A DNA stretch of 64,000 nt from Cytophagales bacterium (GCA_022360015.1 JAKSDQ010000007.1:1-64000); one strand, 5' to 3'. Positions 27,670 through 37,411 are shown, counted from the stretch's first letter. Program-made: numbers and translations. The notes: a model not told the origin generated them from the letters alone.

Positions 27670-27683
27670 TTGATAAAGATCAT
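27670..27683. promoter_or_regulatory. FNR/CRP-like palindrome, site 2
   Basis: TTGATAAAGATCAT also matches TTGAT-N4-ATCAA at nine of ten bases and is centred 29 bp from site 1. The pair suggests control of the downstream ferredoxin/Rnf genes by an oxygen- or redox-sensing CRP/FNR protein (inference). Confidence 0.5.
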
Positions 27684-27792
27684 TTCTAAAAGTGACAATG
27701 CTCATAAAATCTGTCAGCATATGTGGATAGTTTGTGAAAGGAAACAGACAGTGTTGTGTCAACAATTTGTCTAAGAATTAAAATTTCAAATC

Positions 27793-28152
27793 ATGCATGA
27801 TAAAAAAGCTCAAACCACGTTAAACCAGGCTGATCAGCTCTTTCTTACGGCCCAGGAGGAATTGTCCAGACCCGAAGAGGATGTCGTTCCTTATATGGTG
27901 TGCAGGAATGCCTTCAAGTCTGTCAATAAATATTTGACCGGCTTCCTTTTGAAACATGGCATGGATATTCATGCTTCTATGTCGCTGGAACTCCTTTTGG
28001 ACCGGTGCCGGGAGATTGATCCGAAATTTAACAGCCTTAATCTGGCCCCACTGTACAGTACAAGCGAGCAGGAGAATGTCTGGATGGATATGGATACGGT
28101 GAAAGAATATATAGGGCTGGCTACAAAGACCCGGGAAATGGTGGGGAAATAA
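27793..28152 (+). CDS. HEPN-domain-like small protein
   Basis: A 119-residue, all-helical protein with the HEPN layout: an early helix N-Q-A-D-Q-L-F-L-T-A-Q-E-E-L, a central helix C-R-N-A-F-K-S-V-N-K-Y-L-T-G-F-L-L-K-H-G, and a final D-T-V-K-E-Y-I-G-L-A. I do not see the R-x4-6-H ribonuclease motif of toxin-type HEPN proteins, so a binding or accessory role is more likely. It ends 11 nt before the PFOR gene and is almost certainly co-transcribed with it, downstream of the FNR-like sites. Confidence 0.65.
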   Translation: MHDKKAQTTLNQADQLFLTAQEELSRPEEDVVPYMVCRNAFKSVNKYLTGFLLKHGMDIHASMSLELLLDRCREIDPKFNSLNLAPLYSTSEQENVWMDMDTVKEYIGLATKTREMVGK

Positions 28153-28163
28153 AAACGACACAG

Positions 28164-31100
28164 ATGAGTAAAAAAAATATTAACGTCAAATATCCGGGTA
28201 TACGTATGGCATTGGATGGAAACACTGCTGCCATTATGTGTGAACGGGAATCGTCAGATGCAGCAGGAGCTTATCCCATAACCCCTTCGACGCAGATGGG
28301 CGAATATTGGGCCGAAGAAGCTGCAAGGGGGCATTTAAACATTTCAGACAAGCCCCTGATCTTTATTGAACCGGAGGGTGAGCATGCCGCAGCCGCTGTA
28401 ACAGCCGGTCTTGCCATGACAGGCCAGCGTGCTGCCAACTTTTCATCCGGACAGGGTATTGCCTACATGCACGAATCCCTTTATGCAGCCGTAGGAAAAA
28501 GACTGACCTATGTCCTGAATATAGGTGCGAGGGCCATGACCAAATCCACCTTAAATGTGCATGCCGGACATGATGACTACCATGCCATAGATGATACGGG
28601 TTTTTTCCAACTCTTTGCCAAGAACGCCCAGCACGTAGCGGATTTAAACGTGATGGCCCACAGAATTGCCGAGCTGGCGCTGACTCCCGGTGTTGTGGCC
28701 CAGGATGGGTTTTTAACGACCCATTTGATTGAATCATTGCTTATCCCCGAGCGCGCACTCATTAAAGAGTACCTGGGCCGGCCCGATGATATCATTGATA
28801 CACCGACCGCAGCCCAAAAAATCATCTACGGTGAAAAGCGACGGCGCATACCGGAACTATGGGATGTGGATAACCCTGTGATGGCCGGAATCGTCCAGAA
28901 CCAGGATTCCTATATGCAAAGCGTAGCAGCGCAACGGCCTTTCTTTTTTGATCATATCCGGGAACTGACAGACTTTGCCTTTGAGCAATATTATCAACTC
29001 ACGGGACGCAAATACGAAAGGGTCATGTCTTACCGGGCCGAAGATGCCGACTACCTGATCCTGGGACAGGGAAGTGTTGTGCCAAGTGCTGAAGCTGTGG
29101 TAGACTATATCCGGGATACACGCAAAATCAAAGTCGGTGTAGTGGATCTGGTGATGTTCAGGCCTTTCCCCGCGGATTATATAGGGCGATTGCTGAAAGG
29201 AAAAAAAGGGGTGACTGTGCTGGAAAGACTCGACCAGCCACTAGCCGCAGACCTTCCAATCGTAAGGGAAATCCGCGCTGTTTTGACCAAATGCCTGGAA
29301 AACGGAGCTGCCAGGAAAAACAAGCCATACCCCGGTCTTGTCAGTTATGAATTAAAAGATATGCCCGCGTTATATTCCGGCTCATTTGGCATGGGGAGCC
29401 GTGACCTGCAGGCTGAAGGCATCATCGGTGCCATTGAAAACATGGTGCCGGACGGTAAACAGAAGAAACAGTTCTATTTATCAATTGATTTCATTAGGGA
29501 AACACCATTTACACCGAAGCAGAAAGTCTATCAACAAACCATCGAGGATGCGTATCCTCATGTGAAAGACCTGGCCATACGGGGATCGGAAAATCCCAAC
29601 CTGATGCCCAAAGATGCCATCACCGTACGCTTTCATTCCATAGGAGGCTGGGGAGCGATCACCACCGGTAAAAACATGGCCATGACCTTGTTTGAATTGC
29701 TGGGGTATGACATCAAGGCAAATCCGAAATACGGTTCGGAGAAAAAAGGACAACCGACGACCTACTACCTTGCCGCTGCCCCTGAACCCATCCGCGTAAA
29801 CTGCGAGTACTACTTCGTCGACGTGGTGCTTTCACCCGACCCGAATGTATTCAAGCACACCAATGCTTTGGCAGGGTTGAAAAAAGGGGGCTGTTTCATC
29901 ATCCAGAATGAAAAGTCGAAACCGGAAGAAGTATGGGACGACATTCCCAAACACTACCAAAAACTAATCATCGATAACGATATTCATGTTTACTATATCG
30001 ACGGTTTTAAAATAGCCAGAGAAGAAGCCACCGACCCGGAATTGCAACTGAGGATGCAGGGTATAGCATTTCAGGGGGCATTCTTTGCCGCTTCTCCGAT
30101 TATGAAAAATACTGGCCTCTCAGAAGTGGAATTGCTGAAAGCTATTGAAGATCAGTTGCAACACAAATTTGGCTCAAAAGGCCAGCGCGTGGTGGATGAT
30201 AACATGCGTGTGGTGAGGCGCGGTTTTGATGAAGTTCACGAAATTACCGACAAGGTGCCGGGTGCCGGATCTGCTGAAAAAAGCAATGGCGAAGCCCTGC
30301 CTATACCTACGATGCTTAAAAGCATTCCCAAAAGCGAGTCGAATCTGAGTGATATTCATCGATTCTGGGAGCAAACCGGTAATTTCTATGCGCAGGGCAT
30401 GGGTAATGATAACCTTACCGACCCCTTCATCGGACTAAGTGTAATGCCCGCCGTTACCTCACTTTTCAGGGATATGACCGGTATTCGTTTTGAACATCCC
30501 GAGTGGATCCCTAACAATTGTACGGCTTGTGGCGATTGTTATACTGCATGTCCCGATACAGCCATCCCCGGGTTGGTAAGTGATTTGTCGGATGTGCTGG
30601 ATACCGTCGTAAAACGGGTAAAGAAAAACCATGGCAAGGTGGAATTTCTGCCAAAAGCTGTTCGGCAAATGGAAGGTAAAATCCGCACCTTGTTCAGTGA
30701 GTCGCGGAATGGAGCCACCGTCAATAACCTGATCAACGATGCCATTGATCAGATGGTAGAAGAAAGCCATGAAGGACCTGGTTTTTCCAAGGAGTTTGAA
30801 TGGTTCCGCGATGAATTGGGTGATTTTGAATTTGCACTTACACGGCCCTATTTTGATCTGCATGAAAAAGACCAGCCCAATAGTGGGGGCTTATTTAGCA
30901 TCACCGTTAATCCCAACACCTGCAAAGGTTGTATGGAATGTGTGAAAGTCTGTGATGATGATGCGCTCAGGCCCATCATTCAGACGAAGGACTCAGTAGC
31001 GCGGTTACGAAAAGACTGGGATCTGTGGACAGACTTGCCCAACACTCCGCCAAAATTCAATCGTATCGATGACCTGGAAGAAAAAATCGGGCCCCTGGAG

Positions 31101-33083
31101 ACCATCCTGCTGAACAAGGATACCTACCTTAGTTTTGCGAGTGGTGACGGCGCTTGCCTGGGGTGCTCGGAAAAGTCGGTGATACATTTATTTGTCGCTA
31201 CTGTGGAATCCCTGATGCAGCCCCGTATTGAAAAACATGTGGCTTATCTGGATGAGCTAACCGAAAAGTTGGAAAAACACATCCAGCTCAGGCTCATGAA
31301 TACCGTCAATGTCAGTGATACGGATATGATGTCGAAAATCATTTCGGAAATGCATGACAGTGACCTGACCATGTCCGGAATTACCAGCCGGTACGAGTCA
31401 GAAAAAGGCATTGAGCCGATAGACCAGGAATGGCTGAAAGCGGTAACGCAACTACTGGCCGGATTGAAGAAACTGAAGTGGAAATATACTGACGGTACCA
31501 CCGGCAATGGCCGGGCTCCCATGGGAATGACCAATGCTACAGGCTGTACTTCGGTATGGGGGAGTACCTATCCGTTCAACCCCTATCCATTTCCCTGGGC
31601 CAATCACCTTTTCCAGGATTCCACCTCTATGGCCATGGGTATATTCGAGGGCCACATGGCAAAAATGGCCGATGGTTTCAAACTTATCAGAAAAGCAGTG
31701 CTGGAGTTGAACGGATCATACGATCCCAGTGAGCATGACGAGTTCTTTACCTATTTTAACTGGAACCAGTTCACTGATGAGGAATGGCTGCTTTGCCCGC
31801 CTGTCGTGGCCCTGGGTGGTGACGGGGCTATGTATGATATTGGGTTGCAAAATTTATCCCGTATGATGGCTTCCGGTAAACCCATCAAAGTAATTGTGGT
31901 GGATACCCAGGTTTACTCCAACACCGGTGGACAGGCCTGTACTTCTGGCTTTGTGGGCCAGGTTTCAGACATGGCACAGTATGGAAAAGTTTGGAAAGGC
32001 AAACCCGAACCGCGTAAAGAAATCGGCTTAATTGCCATGGCTCATAGAAATACTTACGTTTTACAGGCAACCCTGGCCAATACCAGTCAAATGATTGAAG
32101 GCTTTATCGACGGGTTAATGACCAGGCGTCCGGCGTTGTTTAACCTTTACACTACCTGTCAGCCCGAGCATGGGGTAGGAGACGATTTGGGCGTGCATCA
32201 GGCAAAACTGGCCGTTGAGTCCAGGGCTTATCCTGTTTTCAAATACAACCCTGATCATGGTGTAAAGGCCGAAGATGCTTTTGATCTGAGCGGCAACCCT
32301 GCGATGGACCGCATCTGGCCGAATTATCAGTTAAAATACCTGGAAAATGGCCGGGAAAAGTCCATGGAAGTGGCTATGACTTTTGCTGACTTTGCCATTA
32401 CCGAAGGAAGATTCCGGAAGCATTTTCGCAGGGCCCCCAGGGATACCTGGAATGAGAATATGGTTCCTTTGACTGCGTTTCTGGAAATGGATGCGGGTGA
32501 ACGTGAAGGTAAATTCCCCTTTATCTGGGCGGTAGACAGAAAGCAGCACCTCAGCCGGGTTCTGGTAGCCAAAGAAATGGTTCATTCATGTGAGGAAAGA
32601 CGCGATTTCTGGATCATGCTCCGCGCATTGGCAGGTATTGAGACGGACAAGGTGGAAGCGGTAGATATTGAGCAGAAAGTTCGGACCGAAGTTGTAGGAA
32701 ACATTGCGCAGGGACTGTTGAAGCTTGCCGGAGGTGATGGGTCAGGCATTGTTGACCTGGCCATGGGAGCTCCTGCTGCCCAGGCAACAGCGATAGCCAC
32801 AGCTACTGAAGAAGCCGTTCAATCCAATGGTGACTATATGGCCCCCTGGTTGGAAACCGAGGAATGCACTTCGTGTGATGAATGCATCAAACTCAATCCG
32901 GCTATGTTTGCCTACAACAATGATAAAAAAGCGTATATCAAGGATCCGCAAGCAGGTCCTTACCAGGATTTGGTGAAGGCTGCGGAAAAATGCACAGCCA
33001 GGGTGATCCATCCCGGGTTACCGGCAGACCGTAGTGAAAAGGACATCGATAAATGGATTAAAAGGGGAGAAAAGTACAATTAA
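28164..33083 (+). CDS. nifJ: pyruvate:ferredoxin (flavodoxin) oxidoreductase, large fused form
   Basis: Oxidises pyruvate with CoA to acetyl-CoA and CO2, reducing ferredoxin. Fused domains in order: PFOR domain I (residues ~10-250, A-Y-P-I-T-P-S-T), domain II (~270-420), gamma domain (~490-700, S-I-G-G-W-G-A), two 4Fe-4S motifs (Cys786/789/792/796 and Cys920/923/926/930) and the TPP domain (~1030-1480, G-D-G-A-M-Y-D-I-G then S-N-T-G-G-Q). An added C-terminal ferredoxin-like domain has Cys1568/1571/1574 and Cys1610. At 1639 residues it is about 450 longer than classical NifJ, owing to this tail, a spacer between the 4Fe-4S motifs and inserts in the TPP part. RnfC follows 18 nt later, so the ferredoxin made should feed Rnf. 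Confidence 0.93.
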   Translation: MSKKNINVKYPGIRMALDGNTAAIMCERESSDAAGAYPITPSTQMGEYWAEEAARGHLNISDKPLIFIEPEGEHAAAAVTAGLAMTGQRAANFSSGQGIAYMHESLYAAVGKRLTYVLNIGARAMTKSTLNVHAGHDDYHAIDDTGFFQLFAKNAQHVADLNVMAHRIAELALTPGVVAQDGFLTTHLIESLLIPERALIKEYLGRPDDIIDTPTAAQKIIYGEKRRRIPELWDVDNPVMAGIVQNQDSYMQSVAAQRPFFFDHIRELTDFAFEQYYQLTGRKYERVMSYRAEDADYLILGQGSVVPSAEAVVDYIRDTRKIKVGVVDLVMFRPFPADYIGRLLKGKKGVTVLERLDQPLAADLPIVREIRAVLTKCLENGAARKNKPYPGLVSYELKDMPALYSGSFGMGSRDLQAEGIIGAIENMVPDGKQKKQFYLSIDFIRETPFTPKQKVYQQTIEDAYPHVKDLAIRGSENPNLMPKDAITVRFHSIGGWGAITTGKNMAMTLFELLGYDIKANPKYGSEKKGQPTTYYLAAAPEPIRVNCEYYFVDVVLSPDPNVFKHTNALAGLKKGGCFIIQNEKSKPEEVWDDIPKHYQKLIIDNDIHVYYIDGFKIAREEATDPELQLRMQGIAFQGAFFAASPIMKNTGLSEVELLKAIEDQLQHKFGSKGQRVVDDNMRVVRRGFDEVHEITDKVPGAGSAEKSNGEALPIPTMLKSIPKSESNLSDIHRFWEQTGNFYAQGMGNDNLTDPFIGLSVMPAVTSLFRDMTGIRFEHPEWIPNNCTACGDCYTACPDTAIPGLVSDLSDVLDTVVKRVKKNHGKVEFLPKAVRQMEGKIRTLFSESRNGATVNNLINDAIDQMVEESHEGPGFSKEFEWFRDELGDFEFALTRPYFDLHEKDQPNSGGLFSITVNPNTCKGCMECVKVCDDDALRPIIQTKDSVARLRKDWDLWTDLPNTPPKFNRIDDLEEKIGPLETILLNKDTYLSFASGDGACLGCSEKSVIHLFVATVESLMQPRIEKHVAYLDELTEKLEKHIQLRLMNTVNVSDTDMMSKIISEMHDSDLTMSGITSRYESEKGIEPIDQEWLKAVTQLLAGLKKLKWKYTDGTTGNGRAPMGMTNATGCTSVWGSTYPFNPYPFPWANHLFQDSTSMAMGIFEGHMAKMADGFKLIRKAVLELNGSYDPSEHDEFFTYFNWNQFTDEEWLLCPPVVALGGDGAMYDIGLQNLSRMMASGKPIKVIVVDTQVYSNTGGQACTSGFVGQVSDMAQYGKVWKGKPEPRKEIGLIAMAHRNTYVLQATLANTSQMIEGFIDGLMTRRPALFNLYTTCQPEHGVGDDLGVHQAKLAVESRAYPVFKYNPDHGVKAEDAFDLSGNPAMDRIWPNYQLKYLENGREKSMEVAMTFADFAITEGRFRKHFRRAPRDTWNENMVPLTAFLEMDAGEREGKFPFIWAVDRKQHLSRVLVAKEMVHSCEERRDFWIMLRALAGIETDKVEAVDIEQKVRTEVVGNIAQGLLKLAGGDGSGIVDLAMGAPAAQATAIATATEEAVQSNGDYMAPWLETEECTSCDECIKLNPAMFAYNNDKKAYIKDPQAGPYQDLVKAAEKCTARVIHPGLPADRSEKDIDKWIKRGEKYN

Positions 33084-33101
33084 GCCAATGAATTAAAGAA
33101 A

Positions 33102-34451
33102 GTGTTGAATTTTCGAAAGAATACCTTCAGGCATGGCGTTCATCCGCCGGAGCATAAAGATGAAACAAATGGTTTACCCATTCGCCAGTTTCCTTTCGCC
33201 CCGGTGATTATTCTTCCGATGGTTCAGCACATAGGGAACCCTTCGGAGATTGTCGTCAGGGAAGGGCAGGAGGTGGTTCGCGGACAACTACTGGCGAAAG
33301 CCAATGGGTATATGTCTGTACCCGTCCATGCGCCTGTTTCGGGTACTGTTCGAAAAATAGCCAACGTTCCTGCGATTTCAGGCAAAATGGTGCCCGGCAT
33401 TTACCTGCAAGCATTTCCATTTTCAAGCCAGGAAGTGCTCGAAGGTACACCCATTGAAGAAACAGCCTCGAAAGAGGAGATATTGCAGGCGATTCAAGAT
33501 GCGGGAATTGTGGGCCTCGGTGGAGCGGCATTTCCCACACACGTAAAACTCAAGATTCCGGAAGGGAAGCATTGTGATGTTTTGATGATCAATGGCATTG
33601 AATGTGAGCCCTATTTAACCACCGATCATCGTGTCATGCTCGAACAGGCCGATGATATTTTTACAGGAATCAGATACCTGCTGAAGGCTACGGGTGCCGG
33701 GCGTGCCATTATTGGCATTGAAGCCAATAAACAGGATGCGGCTGATCATCTGGCAAGCAGAATTCCTGACGGTGCGCCCGTTTCCGTGGAGGTGGTTCCT
33801 GTAAAGTACCCCCAGGGCGCTGAAAAAATGCTGATCACAGCTTTGCTGGGCCGGGAGGTTCCTTCCGGAGGATTGCCCATCGAAGTAAATGTGGTAGTCG
33901 TTAATGTTGCCACTACCGCTGAAATAGGGCGACTTTTACCACATGGGCGGGGTATTCAGGAGCGTGTGGTGACCATCACCGGCCCCGGTGTAAAAAAGAA
34001 AGGAAATTATTTGATCCCTGTCGGAACCCCCCTCCGGTATGTGCTGGAGCAGGTAGGAGCAGACGGACAAATCAGCGAAGTGTATATGGGGGGACCCATG
34101 ATGGGCGTGGCTGTCTCAAACCTGGATATTTCCGTCGTGAAAGGCACCTCGGGAATTGTCGTTTTTACCGAAAAGGAAGTCAAAAGACCACAAAAAATTT
34201 ATCCCTGTATCAAATGCGGGGCCTGTGTGGATGCCTGTCCCATCTCATTAAACCCTTCCAGGCTTGGCATTCTGGCCAAATTTGAAGCTTATGAGCAAAT
34301 GACCGACTATCACCTGATGGATTGTTTTGAGTGTGGGGCTTGCTCCTATGTATGTCCTTCCAACATTCCCCTGGTTCAATATTTCAGATTATCAAAATCC
34401 GTGATACGAAAACGCCAAACAACTAAACAAACTGCCGAAAGTGACAAATAG
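33102..34451 (+). CDS. rnfC: Rnf electron transport complex subunit C
   Basis: The peripheral NADH-linked subunit of the Rnf complex (ferredoxin:NAD+ oxidoreductase). It has an N-terminal biotinyl-like barrel (V-H-A-P-V-S-G-T-V), the flavin/NADH-binding G-L-G-G-A-A-F-P-T-H-V-K segment, and two C-terminal 4Fe-4S motifs (C-I-K-C-G-A-C-V-D-A-C-P and C-F-E-C-G-A-C-S-Y-V-C-P). At 449 residues it is normal length. The start is a GTG at 33102; the nearby ATG at 33088 is followed at once by a stop. RnfD overlaps its end by 11 nt. Confidence 0.95.
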   Translation: MLNFRKNTFRHGVHPPEHKDETNGLPIRQFPFAPVIILPMVQHIGNPSEIVVREGQEVVRGQLLAKANGYMSVPVHAPVSGTVRKIANVPAISGKMVPGIYLQAFPFSSQEVLEGTPIEETASKEEILQAIQDAGIVGLGGAAFPTHVKLKIPEGKHCDVLMINGIECEPYLTTDHRVMLEQADDIFTGIRYLLKATGAGRAIIGIEANKQDAADHLASRIPDGAPVSVEVVPVKYPQGAEKMLITALLGREVPSGGLPIEVNVVVVNVATTAEIGRLLPHGRGIQERVVTITGPGVKKKGNYLIPVGTPLRYVLEQVGADGQISEVYMGGPMMGVAVSNLDISVVKGTSGIVVFTEKEVKRPQKIYPCIKCGACVDACPISLNPSRLGILAKFEAYEQMTDYHLMDCFECGACSYVCPSNIPLVQYFRLSKSVIRKRQTTKQTAESDK

Positions 34452-35454
34452 AATCCTAAATATCAGTACATCACCCCATATTACCAAAGGTCTGAGCACG
34501 GATGTGATTATGCAGCATGTCGTATGGTCCCTGGTTCCGGTAGCCTTGTTTGCAGTTTATGCTTTTGGAATCAGTGCCCTGTTAGTGTTGGTAATGTCGG
34601 TTTGTTCATGTGTGTTAACAGAACACTTTTTATGTAAACTCTCTAAAAAAGAAAGTACGGTTTCCGACTGGTCGGCGGTCATAACCGGCTTGTTGCTCGG
34701 GCTTACTCTTCCGCCTGTTTTTCCTTTATGGATGACCTTTTGCGGAGGCGTGATCTCCATAGCCCTGGGAAAATTTATCTTTGGCGGACTTGGGTACAAT
34801 GTCTTTAACCCTGCGTTAGTAGGCCGGGCCGTATTGCAAGCCGCATTCCCCGTAGCCATTACGACCTGGTATCCCGCATTTCTCGACAACCGCTTTTCCA
34901 CGATTGCCGCTTCGGTGCTGACTTTTCCATTGATGGAGCCCGCTGTTGACGGCACTTCCGGAGCCACACCGCTGGCAGCTTTCAAGTTTGACCAGGTAAC
35001 TGCCAATATCCCGGATTTGGCGTTGGGGCAGGTCAGCGGTTCGACAGGTGAAACATGTGCTATACTTATATTGCTGGGAGGAATTTACCTCGCCGCCAGG
35101 AAAATGCTGAACTGGCGTATACCAGTGGCTGTTTTAGGCAGTGTGGTTTTGTTGAGTGCGATTTTTCATTTGATCGATAGCAACCATTATCCTTCACCTG
35201 CTTTTATGCTTTTTTCAGGGGGCCTCATGCTGGGCGCGGTTTTTATGGCAACAGATATGGTGGCTTCTCCTGTCACCCCGTTGGGTGTCGTGATTTATGG
35301 ATCTATTATTGGCATCCTGGTCGTGGTGATTCGCCTTTGGGGAGGATTGCCAGAGGGGGTGATGTACGCCATTTTATTGGCCAATGCCATTTCCCCGCAC
35401 ATTGATACTATCATAAAACACAGGGTATACGGAACTTCAAAGCGCAGCAAATGA
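34441..35454 (+). CDS. rnfD: Rnf complex membrane subunit D
   Basis: An integral membrane flavoprotein with about nine helices. The covalent-FMN motif S-G-A-T is present, with Thr176 the predicted attachment residue (in D-G-T-S-G-A-T-P-L). The conserved loop G-L-G-Y-N-V-F-N-P-A-L-V-G-R-A is intact. The start is GTG, overlapping rnfC. Homologous to NqrB; part of the electron path and ion channel of the complex. Confidence 0.95.
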   Translation: MTNRILNISTSPHITKGLSTDVIMQHVVWSLVPVALFAVYAFGISALLVLVMSVCSCVLTEHFLCKLSKKESTVSDWSAVITGLLLGLTLPPVFPLWMTFCGGVISIALGKFIFGGLGYNVFNPALVGRAVLQAAFPVAITTWYPAFLDNRFSTIAASVLTFPLMEPAVDGTSGATPLAAFKFDQVTANIPDLALGQVSGSTGETCAILILLGGIYLAARKMLNWRIPVAVLGSVVLLSAIFHLIDSNHYPSPAFMLFSGGLMLGAVFMATDMVASPVTPLGVVIYGSIIGILVVVIRLWGGLPEGVMYAILLANAISPHIDTIIKHRVYGTSKRSK

Positions 35455-36146
35455 ACTTGAACAAAACACAGCAAAACCCGGCTAACACTTCTGCAAATAG
35501 TTTCAGCATGCTCAGAGCCATGGTAGGCATCGGAATTCTTTGTGCCCTGATGATTGTACTGACTTATGAAGGAACCTTTGGAAGAATAGAGCAATTGAAA
35601 GCAGAAGCCCTGGAAAAGGCCATCTTCAGGGTAATCCCCGGGATTGTGAAATCGAGCGCCTTTCAGCTTGACCCCGACGGTAATTTTGTGGAGGCCAGCG
35701 AAGAAAATACAACACCGATGATTTATGCCGGTTATGATGAAAATGACCGACTTGTAGGAGTGGCGGTAGAGGCCAGCGGGCAGGGTTACGCAGATATTTT
35801 AAGAATATTATATGGTTATGATCCGGAATCTCAAAAAATTATTGGATTCTATGTGCTGGAAAGTAAAGAAACACCGGGACTGGGTGATAAAATTGAAAAA
35901 GACCCAAACTTCCTGGCAAACTTCGAAGCCCTGGATCTGTCTCTGAACGATGACCGGAGTGCGGTTAAAAACAGGGTTATTCCTGTCAAAAAAGGGGCTA
36001 AAGAAAATGCCTGGGAAGTAGAAGGGATTACCGGTGCCACCATTTCATCCAGGGCCATAGGGAATATCATTGGCGAGAGCACTGACTATTGGGTGCCGGT
36101 TATTTACAAAAATAAAGAAAAACTGATGTTGAATAGTGAAGAATGA
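35451..36146 (+). CDS. rnfG: Rnf complex flavoprotein subunit G
   Basis: One N-terminal transmembrane helix (about residues 21-40) and a periplasmic FMN-binding domain with covalent-FMN motif T-G-A-T-I-S-S, Thr197 being the attachment residue. The segments G-Q-G-Y-A-D and E-S-K-E-T-P-G-L-G-D-K-I are the usual RnfG/NqrC landmarks. It overlaps rnfD by 4 nt (ATGA-type coupling). Membrane insertion of covalent FMN needs an ApbE transferase, which is not in this window. Confidence 0.95.
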   Translation: MNLNKTQQNPANTSANSFSMLRAMVGIGILCALMIVLTYEGTFGRIEQLKAEALEKAIFRVIPGIVKSSAFQLDPDGNFVEASEENTTPMIYAGYDENDRLVGVAVEASGQGYADILRILYGYDPESQKIIGFYVLESKETPGLGDKIEKDPNFLANFEALDLSLNDDRSAVKNRVIPVKKGAKENAWEVEGITGATISSRAIGNIIGESTDYWVPVIYKNKEKLMLNSEE

Positions 36147-36158
36147 AAAGGTATAAAA

Positions 36159-36815
36159 ATGAGTAATTTAGTTCAGGACAAAAAAGATACGGATTTCTTT
36201 TCGTCATTGAAAGAAAGCCCTTCTACAAACGAATTTATCAAAGGTTTGTGGCGTGATAATCCTGTATTTGTGCAGGTACTCGGTATGTGCCCCGTGCTGG
36301 CGGTTTCCAACACCGCCGAAAATGCCCTGGCGATGGGCCTGGCGACGGCCTTTGTTTTGCTGATGTCTAACCTACTGGTCTCTTCCCTGCGCAATTTTAT
36401 TCCGAAACAGGTGCGGATAGCCTCTTACATATTGATCATAGCCACCTTTGTTACCATTACGGACTATGCCATTCAGGCCATCAGCGTGGAATTACACAAA
36501 AGTCTGGGCGCTTTTATTTCACTTATTGTCGTGAATTGCCTGATTCTGAGCAGGGCTGAGTCTTTTGCTTCAAAAAATAACATCGGCAGATCCATGCTAG
36601 ATGCACTGGGCATGGGGGTGGGATTCATTTTTGCCCTTTTTTGCCTCGGTGCCGTAAGGGAAGTGCTGGGGAATGGCACAATTTTCGGATTTTCATTGTT
36701 CCCGGAGGCATTCCAGGAATGGATTGTCATGATATTGCCGGCTGGTGGCTTTTTCACACTGGCGGCCTGGTTGCTCATTTTCAATATAATACAAAAAAAA
36801 GGGTCTAAAACATGA
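36159..36815 (+). CDS. rnfE: Rnf complex membrane subunit E
   Basis: A six-helix membrane subunit homologous to NqrD. Its two conserved cysteines that share an intramembrane iron-sulfur centre with RnfA are present: Cys44 in L-G-M-C-P-V-L-A-V and Cys127 in V-V-N-C-L-I-L. It overlaps rnfA by 4 nt. The N-terminal 25 residues before N-E-F-I-K-G-L-W are a hydrophilic extension. Confidence 0.95.
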   Translation: MSNLVQDKKDTDFFSSLKESPSTNEFIKGLWRDNPVFVQVLGMCPVLAVSNTAENALAMGLATAFVLLMSNLLVSSLRNFIPKQVRIASYILIIATFVTITDYAIQAISVELHKSLGAFISLIVVNCLILSRAESFASKNNIGRSMLDALGMGVGFIFALFCLGAVREVLGNGTIFGFSLFPEAFQEWIVMILPAGGFFTLAAWLLIFNIIQKKGSKT

Positions 36816-37393
36816 ATACGGAGTCACTTTGGTATATTTTCATCAATGCAAGCCTGATTAACAATTTTGTATTGGCCTATTTTTTGGGCATTTGTCCTTT
36901 TCTGGGTGTATCAGGCAAAATAGAAACGGCCTCGAAAATGGGGGGCGCGGTGACATTTGTAATGTTCATCAGTTCCATGTGCGCTTATGGTATCCATGCC
37001 CTTTTGGTAGCTATCGATGCCCCTTTTCTGCAATTGATCAGTTACATCGTGGTGATTGCCTCTACCGTTCAGTTGGTTGAAATGTTTATCAGGAAAATGA
37101 GCCCTGCCTTGTTCCGGGCGCTGGGAATATTTCTACCCCTGATCACCACCAATTGCGCTATATTGGGTTTGGCATTGTTTCAGACCAACAAGGGGTACGG
37201 ATTTATTGAAAGTTTTGTTTATGCCCTGGGTGCCGGTGCCGGGTTTACCCTGGCTTTGATACTTATTGCCGGCCTGCGCGAGCAGCTTGATTTTGCTGAT
37301 GTGCCCGGTGTGGTGAAAGGTACAACGCTCACACTTCTGATTGCCGGTATCTTGTCATTGTCCTTTATGGGATTCTCAGGGCTGGGTAGTTAA
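36812..37393 (+). CDS. rnfA: Rnf complex membrane subunit A
   Basis: A 193-residue, six-helix subunit homologous to NqrE. Iron-centre cysteines Cys28 (L-G-I-C-P-F-L-G-V) and Cys115 (T-T-N-C-A-I-L-G-L) are intact, so the buried 2Fe-2S site between RnfA and RnfE can form. It lies between rnfE and the NqrM-like gene. Confidence 0.95.
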   Translation: MNTESLWYIFINASLINNFVLAYFLGICPFLGVSGKIETASKMGGAVTFVMFISSMCAYGIHALLVAIDAPFLQLISYIVVIASTVQLVEMFIRKMSPALFRALGIFLPLITTNCAILGLALFQTNKGYGFIESFVYALGAGAGFTLALILIAGLREQLDFADVPGVVKGTTLTLLIAGILSLSFMGFSGLGS

Positions 37394-37411
37394 TAGCTTT
37401 AAACAAGAAAA

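Larger units (their letters stand above)
26966..27792. other. 827-bp intergenic stretch: repeats, a decayed gene and a regulatory region
   Basis: It contains a half copy of the 15-bp palindrome (AGTCATAGTATGGC, 26987-27000), a partial CTTTGTGTCT-family repeat (27006-27025), a broken coding remnant on the minus strand (27082-27394) and, near its right end, two FNR-like boxes before the HEPN/PFOR/Rnf genes. Short plus-strand frames at 27094-27373 are antisense to the remnant and not supported. Confidence 0.6.
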
